Below, piece by piece: positions 5,882-9,734 of a DNA stretch of 9,734 bases (the first letter of the stretch is position 1; each line of letters starts with the position of its first letter). Origin of the DNA: Pseudomonadota bacterium (GTDB lineage: Bacteria; Pseudomonadota; Alphaproteobacteria; Caulobacterales; Caulobacteraceae); NCBI GenBank assembly GCA_023434265.1, contig JAEYTA010000022.1, positions 1 through 9,734 of the forward strand. The letters run 5' to 3'. A program made the position numbers and the translations under genes. The notes below the pieces were generated by a model. That model worked only from the letters and a program-made list of their open reading frames with translations. It had not been told where the DNA came from and did not search any database.

Positions 5882-6553
5882 ATGTCATCCGCCTTTCAAT
5901 ACAAGCCGCGCTTCAAGGACATGCGGGTCAAGCCGCCCCGCCCCGAAGAGGAGGCGGCCGAAGCCGACGTGCTCCACCTCAAGCCGGGCGAGAAGCCGTG
6001 CCAGTGGCCGGACTGCAGCCAGGCCGCCACGGCCCGCGCGCCCAAGTCGCGCGAGCGGCTGAACGACTTCTATGACTTCTGCCAGCGCCACGCCGGCGAG
6101 TACAACAAGGGCTGGAATTTCTACGCCGGGATGACCGAGGGCGAGATCCGCGCCGCCCAGGAGAACGAGGCCATGACCGGCGGTCGTCCGACCTGGGAGA
6201 TGAAGGCCGGCAAATTCACCCGCGAGGCCGCCGCCTTCGCCGCCAAGTTCGGCACGGCCAACACCCAGGGCGCCGGCAGCTGGCGCGACAGCTTCGGCCT
6301 GTTCGGCCGCCGCACGCGCGAGCAGGCGGGCCCCGAGGGCCAGGACGACCTCCGTCTCGGCCGTCTCGAGCGCGCCGCCCTCGCGGACCTCGATCTCGAC
6401 GTGCGCACCGACAGGAAGGCGATCAAGGCCCGCTATCACGAGCTTCTCAAGCGCTTCCACCCCGACCTGAACAAGGGCGATCGCGGCGCCGAGGCCAAGC
6501 TCCAGCGGGTGATCAAGGCCTACAAGACGCTGAAGAAGGCCGGGCTGGCCTAG
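5882..6553 (+). CDS. C-terminal J-domain (DnaJ-like) protein with putative zinc knuckle
   Basis: A 223-residue cytoplasmic co-chaperone candidate. The J domain is at the extreme C-terminus (about 164-221), with helix II DRKAIKARYHELLKRF, the invariant HPD motif at 193-195 that stimulates DnaK ATP hydrolysis, and a following helix AKLQRVIKAYKTLKKAG. The N-terminal half has four potential metal ligands in the pattern C40-x4-C45-x21-C67-x2-H70 (PCQWPDC and FCQRH), suggesting a zinc knuckle; this is inference. The region between (about 75-150) has a conserved-looking WNFYAGMTEGEIR stretch and may bind clients. The Gly/Phe-rich region and the four-Cys zinc-finger repeats of true DnaJ are absent, so this is a class III type J protein. 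It is divergent from BolA, and Ohr follows 53 nt downstream on the same strand. The ATG at 5882 has only a weak upstream ribosome-binding site. The specific client is unknown. Confidence 0.9.
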   Translation: MSSAFQYKPRFKDMRVKPPRPEEEAAEADVLHLKPGEKPCQWPDCSQAATARAPKSRERLNDFYDFCQRHAGEYNKGWNFYAGMTEGEIRAAQENEAMTGGRPTWEMKAGKFTREAAAFAAKFGTANTQGAGSWRDSFGLFGRRTREQAGPEGQDDLRLGRLERAALADLDLDVRTDRKAIKARYHELLKRFHPDLNKGDRGAEAKLQRVIKAYKTLKKAGLA

Positions 6554-6606
6554 CGTCCCGCCCGCCGGCGCCTACCTCTGGGGCTCCCCACGCAAGGAGC
6601 CTCGCC

Positions 6607-7035
6607 ATGGAAGTCCTCTACCGCGCCCACGCGACCGCCTCCGGCGGCGGCCGCGACGAAGGCCGTTCCGCCACCGACGACGGCAAGATCGACGTCCGCC
6701 TGTCCGTCCCGACCGAAATGGGCGGCAAGGGTGGCGACGGGACCAATCCCGAGCAGCTCTTCGCCACCGGCTACGCCGCCTGCTACCTCGGCGCCCTGCG
6801 GCTGGTCTCGGGCAAGGCCGGCTCGCCCGTCGGGCCCGACACCAAGGTCCAGTCCACCGTCGGCTTCGGCAAGAACGACAAGGGCGAGGGCTTCAACCTC
6901 GACATCGAGCTGAAGGTCGTCGACCACGGCCTCGACCAGTCCATCATCGACGACCTGATCCAGAAGGCCCACGCCGTCTGCCCCTACTCCAACGCCACCC
7001 GCGGCAACGTCGACGTCCGGCTGAGCGCGGCCTAG
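6607..7035 (+). CDS. ohr: Organic hydroperoxide resistance protein (Ohr, OsmC/Ohr family)
   Basis: A 142-residue cytoplasmic thiol peroxidase that reduces organic hydroperoxides, usually recycled through lipoylated proteins. The two catalytic cysteines are present: Cys59 in ATGYAACYLGAL and Cys125 in AHAVCPYSNATRGN. The supporting Arg20 (EGRSAT) and Glu49 (NPEQLFATGYAAC) also match the Ohr active site, and the VCPYSNATRGN tail favours Ohr over OsmC. Length is typical. A strong AAGGAG at 6594-6599 lies 7 nt before the ATG. Ohr genes are often controlled by the MarR-type repressor OhrR, but no ohrR gene is in the window, and I see no clear operator in the 53-bp upstream gap. The stop codon overlaps that of the convergent ABC permease on a shared CTAG. 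Confidence 0.96.
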   Translation: MEVLYRAHATASGGGRDEGRSATDDGKIDVRLSVPTEMGGKGGDGTNPEQLFATGYAACYLGALRLVSGKAGSPVGPDTKVQSTVGFGKNDKGEGFNLDIELKVVDHGLDQSIIDDLIQKAHAVCPYSNATRGNVDVRLSAA

Positions 7036-8159
7036 TCGAGCGTCGTGCGGTAGCGAAGCATCGCCAGCGCGCCCACGACCCCCACGAACAGGCTCAGGGC
7101 CAGCAGGCTGGGGCCGGCGTTCTCCAGCCCCACGCCCTTGAGGAGCGATCCCCGCACCACCCGCAGGAAGTGGGTGACGGGGATCGCCGTGCCGATCGTC
7201 TGGGCCCAGTCCGGCATTCCCCGGAACGGGAACATGAAGCCCGACAGCAGGATCGACGGCAGCATGTAGAAGAAGCTCATCTGCATCGCCTGCAGCTGGG
7301 TCTTCGCCACCGTCGAGATGAGGAAGCCCAGCGCCAGCGAGCCGACGATGAACAGCAGCAGGCCGGCGCCCAGCGCCAGCCAGCCGCCGGCCATGGGCAC
7401 CGCGAACAGCACCCGCGCCATGACCAGGATCACGGCCGCCTGCACCAGGCCGACCAGCACATAGGGCGTCAGCTTGCCGACCATCACCTCGATCGGCCGC
7501 ACCGGCGTGGCCAGCAGGCTCTCCATCGTGCCCCGCTCGCGCTCCCGCGCCATGCCCAGCGAGGTCATCATCACCAGCGTCATCGACAGGATCACGCCCA
7601 GCAGGCCCGGCACGATGTTGTAGGCCGTGACGGCCTCGGGATTGTAGCGCCGGTGCACGACCACCTCGAACGGCGCCTCTCCCGCCGCCCGCCCTGCCAA
7701 CGGCCCCGTCAGCTCGCGCGCCAGCGCCTGCTCCGGCAGGGCCGCCAGCGCCGCCACCGCCCCCGAGGTGGCCGACGGGTCCGAGGCGTCGGCTTCGACA
7801 AGAATTTGCGCCCGGTCGCCGCGCACCACCCTTCGCGTGAAGTCGCCCGGGATGATCACGGCGAACTGCGCCTCGCCGCGCGCCAGCGCCCGGTCCAGCT
7901 CCGCCGTACTCCGCGCCACGCGGGTCACCTCGAAATAGCCGCTGTTGTCCAGCGCCGTCAGGATCGAACGCGAGAAGCCGCCCTGGTCCTGCACCAGCAC
8001 CGCCGTCGGCAGGTTCCGCGGGTCGTCGTTGATGGCGTAGCCGAACAGCAGTAGCTGCACGATCGGCAGCATCAGGATCATGGCGTAGGTCAACCGGTCG
8101 CGCGTCAGCTGCACGAACTCCTTGGCCATCACCGCCCAGGTGCGCGTCAACGAGATCAC
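7032..8159 (-). CDS. ABC-2 type transporter permease (YhhJ/YbhS/YbhR-like)
   Basis: A 375-residue inner-membrane permease. Numbered from the GTG, TM1 lies at about 25-43 (after VMAKEFVQLTRDRLTYAMI). A large extracytoplasmic domain follows (about 44-178), then five hydrophobic segments from YNIVPGLLGVILSMTLVMM onwards. The cytoplasmic loop ARERERGTMESLLATPVRP, the region FFYMLPSILLSGFMFPFRGM, and IPVTHFLRVVRGSLLKG near the end are hallmarks of the ABC2_membrane_3 family that works with HlyD adaptors. The open frame runs upstream to 8240, but the GTG at 8157-8159 overlapping the ATPase TGA (GTGA) is the natural operon start. It has GAGGG nearby, and the earlier stretch is only a shadow of the ATPase. 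It probably homodimerises, since no second permease follows. The substrate is unknown; relatives export drugs or other amphipathic compounds. Confidence 0.93.
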   Translation of the reverse strand: MISLTRTWAVMAKEFVQLTRDRLTYAMILMLPIVQLLLFGYAINDDPRNLPTAVLVQDQGGFSRSILTALDNSGYFEVTRVARSTAELDRALARGEAQFAVIIPGDFTRRVVRGDRAQILVEADASDPSATSGAVAALAALPEQALARELTGPLAGRAAGEAPFEVVVHRRYNPEAVTAYNIVPGLLGVILSMTLVMMTSLGMARERERGTMESLLATPVRPIEVMVGKLTPYVLVGLVQAAVILVMARVLFAVPMAGGWLALGAGLLLFIVGSLALGFLISTVAKTQLQAMQMSFFYMLPSILLSGFMFPFRGMPDWAQTIGTAIPVTHFLRVVRGSLLKGVGLENAGPSLLALSLFVGVVGALAMLRYRTTLD

Positions 8160-9268
8160 GCCGCCCTCGCCTTCACGGCTGCGCGGTCGTGGATCAGCTG
8201 GATGAAAACGTCCTCCAGCGTCGGCCGCGTCTCGCTCCACACCAGCGGCGGTTTGCGGTACGGCGCGATCGCCGCCTCCAGCGCCGCCCGGTCGCGACCG
8301 GAGACGTGCAGCACCGTGCCGAACGGCGCCGCCATCTCGACCCCCGGCCGCCCGCGCAGCTCGCCCGCCAGTCGGTCCGCGCCGGGCCCCTCCGCGTGGA
8401 AGGTCACCAGTCCCGAGGCGTCGATCACCTCGTCCGCCGTGCCGCGCGCCAGCGTCCGCCCGCCGACCACGTAGGCGATCTCGTGGCAGCGCTCGGCCTC
8501 GTCCATGTAGTGGGTCGAGACCAGCACCGTCATGCCCTGCCCCGCCAGGGCGTGAATCTCATCCCAGAAGGTGCGCCGCGCCTCCGGGTCCACCCCCGCC
8601 GTCGGCTCGTCCAGCAGCAGCAATTCCGGCTCGTGCAGGGTCGCCGCCGCCAGCGCCAGCCGCTGCTTCCAGCCGCCCGACAGCGTCCCCGCCAGCTGCG
8701 CCCGCCGCGCCGTCAGCCCCAGCCCGTCCAGCGCCGCCTGCACCCGCTCGCGCCGCCGGTCCAGCTCGTGCACCCGCGCCGTGAAGGTCAGGTTCTGCTC
8801 GATCGACAGGTCCTCGTAGAGCGAGAATTTCTGCGTCATGTAGCCGACCCGCCGCTTGATCTCGCGCGACTGCCTCAGCACGTCGAAGCCCAGCACCCTC
8901 CCCTCGCCGGAATCGGGCGTCAGCAGGCCGCACAGCATGCGCAGCGTCGTCGTCTTCCCCGCCCCGTTCGGCCCCAGGAAGCCGCAGATGCGCCCGCGCT
9001 CGACCACGATGCCGAAGTCCTTCACCGCGTGCAGGGCGCCGAACGACTTGTTCAGCCCCCGCACGTCGATGACCGCATCAGAGCCCTCCCCCTCGAGGGG
9101 GGAGGGTTGGGAGGGGGTGGAGGCAGGATGGTCGTCGGGGGGCGCGGATGGGCTCCGGCCGTCGCTCGGCGACGCCTCCCGCGCTCCGTTCGGTTGAGGA
9201 CGTGCCTCCACCCCATCCCCCGACCCCTTCCCCCTCGAGGGGAAGGGGAGATTTCGGGACGTCTTCAC
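8156..9268 (-). CDS. ABC transporter ATP-binding protein with element-derived N-terminal extension
   Basis: A 370-residue ATPase that powers the adjacent ABC-2 permease. The nucleotide-binding domain starts at about residue 64 (AVIDVRGLNKSFGALHAVKD). It has Walker A GPNGAGKT (99-106), Q-loop Gln145 (MTQKFSLYEDLS), signature LSGGWKQR (196-203), Walker B LLLLDEPT (216-223), D-loop AGVD and H-loop His253; all look intact. A C-terminal domain follows, as in YbhF-like ATPases. The chosen start is the GTG at 9266-9268, which overlaps the TGA of the adaptor (GTGA) and has GGAGG 7 nt upstream (9276-9280). Residues about 7-61 are encoded by the palindromic element at 9084-9248, and the protein is about 60 residues longer than usual. 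In-frame alternatives (GTG at residues 20 or 69) lack comparable support, and the latter would cut off the first beta strand. The product call is firm; the N-terminus is uncertain. Confidence 0.92.
   Translation of the reverse strand: MKTSRNLPFPSRGKGSGDGVEARPQPNGAREASPSDGRSPSAPPDDHPASTPSQPSPLEGEGSDAVIDVRGLNKSFGALHAVKDFGIVVERGRICGFLGPNGAGKTTTLRMLCGLLTPDSGEGRVLGFDVLRQSREIKRRVGYMTQKFSLYEDLSIEQNLTFTARVHELDRRRERVQAALDGLGLTARRAQLAGTLSGGWKQRLALAAATLHEPELLLLDEPTAGVDPEARRTFWDEIHALAGQGMTVLVSTHYMDEAERCHEIAYVVGGRTLARGTADEVIDASGLVTFHAEGPGADRLAGELRGRPGVEMAAPFGTVLHVSGRDRAALEAAIAPYRKPPLVWSETRPTLEDVFIQLIHDRAAVKARAA
9084..9248. mobile_element. Composite palindromic repeat element (MITE/REP-like) in the ATPase 5' coding region
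   Basis: Two near-perfect CTCGAG-centred palindromes, 9084-9106 and 9224-9248, each with a one-base asymmetry, mark the ends. They are in mirror arrangement: inside them a perfect 12-bp inverted repeat pairs ggggtggaggca at 9114-9125 with its complement at 9203-9214. The interior holds a further small hairpin (cgtcgc 9160-9165 with gcgacg 9169-9174). The whole unit is about 165 bp, divisible by three, and open in more than one frame. Translations contain PSPLEGEG or PLPLEGEG, which I recognise as typical of dispersed repeats in Caulobacterales and related genomes. It encodes no protein of its own, so any movement would depend on a transposase elsewhere. Target-site duplications are not evident by eye, and the exact ends are uncertain. 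Confidence 0.8.
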
Positions 9269-9734
9269 TCCCCCGCCTCCAACGGCGTGACATCCACCGG
9301 CAGGCCGGGGTTCAGCGTCGCCGCCCCCTCGGGCCGCGCCTCGACGCGGTAGACCAGCCGGTCGCGGCTGCCGCGGCTGTAGAGCACCGGCGGGGTGAAC
9401 TCCGGCCGCGGGCTGACCCAGCTGATCCGGGCCGTCCCCTTGCCGGCGCAGCCGTCGCAGGCGAAGCGCACCGTCCGGCCCGGCCGGTACAGCGCCATCT
9501 CCGCCTCGGGCACGAAGAACACCAGCTTGACCTCGCGGTCCGGCAGCAGGGCCAGCACCGGCTGATTGGCCGCCGCCCACTCGCCGGGGCGGAAGAAGAT
9601 CTCCTCGACCCGCGCCGCCGAGGGCGCCGCCGGGGCCAGCTGGCCCAGCCGCGCCTGCGCCTCGCTGAGGCCGCCTTCCGCCTGCTCCGCCTGCTGTTCC
9701 GCCGCCGCCACCGCGTCGCGCCGCGCGCCCAGGG
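9265..9734 (-). CDS. HlyD-family periplasmic adaptor (membrane fusion) protein, C-terminal part
   Basis: The last 155 residues of an adaptor that links an ABC-2 exporter in the inner membrane to an outer-membrane channel. The visible part begins in an Ala/Gln/Glu-rich coiled coil (AVAAAEQQAEQAEGGLSEAQ). It then passes through the second half of the lipoyl domain (ARVEEIFFRPGEWAAANQPV) and the beta-barrel (LVFFVPEAEMALYRPGRTVRF). The CDGC pair followed by ISWVSPRPEFTPPVLYS and the ending LNPGLPVDVTPL are typical of the YhiI/YbhG-like adaptors encoded with ABC-2 exporters. The reading frame is open to the right edge of the window, so the signal anchor and first half lie outside. The stop (9265-9267) overlaps the GTG start of the ATPase. 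The Cys-x2-Cys might form a disulfide in the periplasm; this is inference. Confidence 0.93.
   Translation of the reverse strand, partial: LGARRDAVAAAEQQAEQAEGGLSEAQARLGQLAPAAPSAARVEEIFFRPGEWAAANQPVLALLPDREVKLVFFVPEAEMALYRPGRTVRFACDGCAGKGTARISWVSPRPEFTPPVLYSRGSRDRLVYRVEARPEGAATLNPGLPVDVTPLEAGE

Noticed and set aside
5885..6460. A 191-codon minus-strand open frame opposite the J-domain gene
   Set aside because: The plus-strand frame has the HPD motif and J-domain helices; the antisense frame is a Leu/Ala/Gly-rich shadow.
6554..6606. Possible terminator or OhrR operator between the J-domain gene and ohr
   Set aside because: Only a tgggg/cccca inverted repeat with a 2-base spacer is present, too tight for a hairpin loop, with no T-run, and no A/T-rich OhrR-like palindrome is visible.
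7170..8054. A 294-codon plus-strand open frame
   Set aside because: Antisense to the well-supported ABC permease, His/Arg/Gln-rich and without motifs.
8160..8240. N-terminal 27-codon extension of the ABC permease
   Set aside because: It is the overlapping shadow of the ATPase 3' end; the GTG in the GTGA overlap gives the normal family N-terminus.
9078..9293. A 71-codon minus-strand frame containing PLPLEGEG
   Set aside because: It is the palindromic element translated in another frame; no ribosome-binding site or family match supports it as a gene.
8189..9352. A 387-codon plus-strand open frame
   Set aside because: Antisense shadow of the ABC ATPase extended through the palindromic element, which is open in several frames; no domain is recognisable.

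Overview
The window is a GC-rich, almost gap-free stretch of bacterial chromosome. Gene content and protein style point to an alphaproteobacterium, most likely Caulobacterales (Brevundimonas/Caulobacter-like). The clues are a divergent BolA / J-domain pair, an RcnB-like periplasmic protein, a PP_1105-type ATP-dependent DNA ligase, a hybrid histidine kinase, and CTCGAG-centred dispersed palindromes whose translations contain 'PLEGEG'. The taxonomic call is inference from these features, not a database result. I see no rRNA, tRNA, CRISPR array, transposase or phage gene.

Layout. (1) 1-2921, minus strand: a PP_1105-family ATP-dependent DNA ligase, then an MscS-type mechanosensitive channel, then the start of a low-specificity threonine aldolase that runs off the left edge. 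The aldolase GTG start sits 3 nt past the channel stop, so those two are probably translationally coupled. (2) 2938-3475, minus: an RcnB-like secreted protein with a charged Asp/Arg repeat and its own Rho-independent terminator, which ends only 16 nt before the ligase start codon. (3) 3613-5430, minus: a membrane-bound hybrid histidine kinase with a C-terminal receiver domain; a good Shine-Dalgarno places its start at an ATG inside a slightly longer open frame. (4) 5535-6553: a BolA-family protein (minus) and a J-domain protein (plus), divergent from a shared 44-bp region. (5) 6607-7035, plus: an Ohr peroxidase converging on the next operon, with the two stop codons overlapping on a shared CTAG. 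(6) 7032-9734, minus: an ABC exporter operon of HlyD-type adaptor (partial), ATPase and ABC-2 permease, joined by two GTGA stop/start overlaps.

The most unusual structure is at 9084-9248. It is a composite inverted-repeat element made of two CTCGAG-centred palindromes in mirror arrangement. It lies between the likely GTG start of the ABC ATPase and the first strand of its ATP-binding domain. Its apparent length (165 bp) keeps the reading frame open and would give the ATPase a low-complexity N-terminal extension of about 55 residues. I see no clear evidence of an entirely new multi-gene system; the remaining genes belong to recognisable families. No intergenic gap exceeds 300 bases; the largest are 3476-3612 and 5431-5534.
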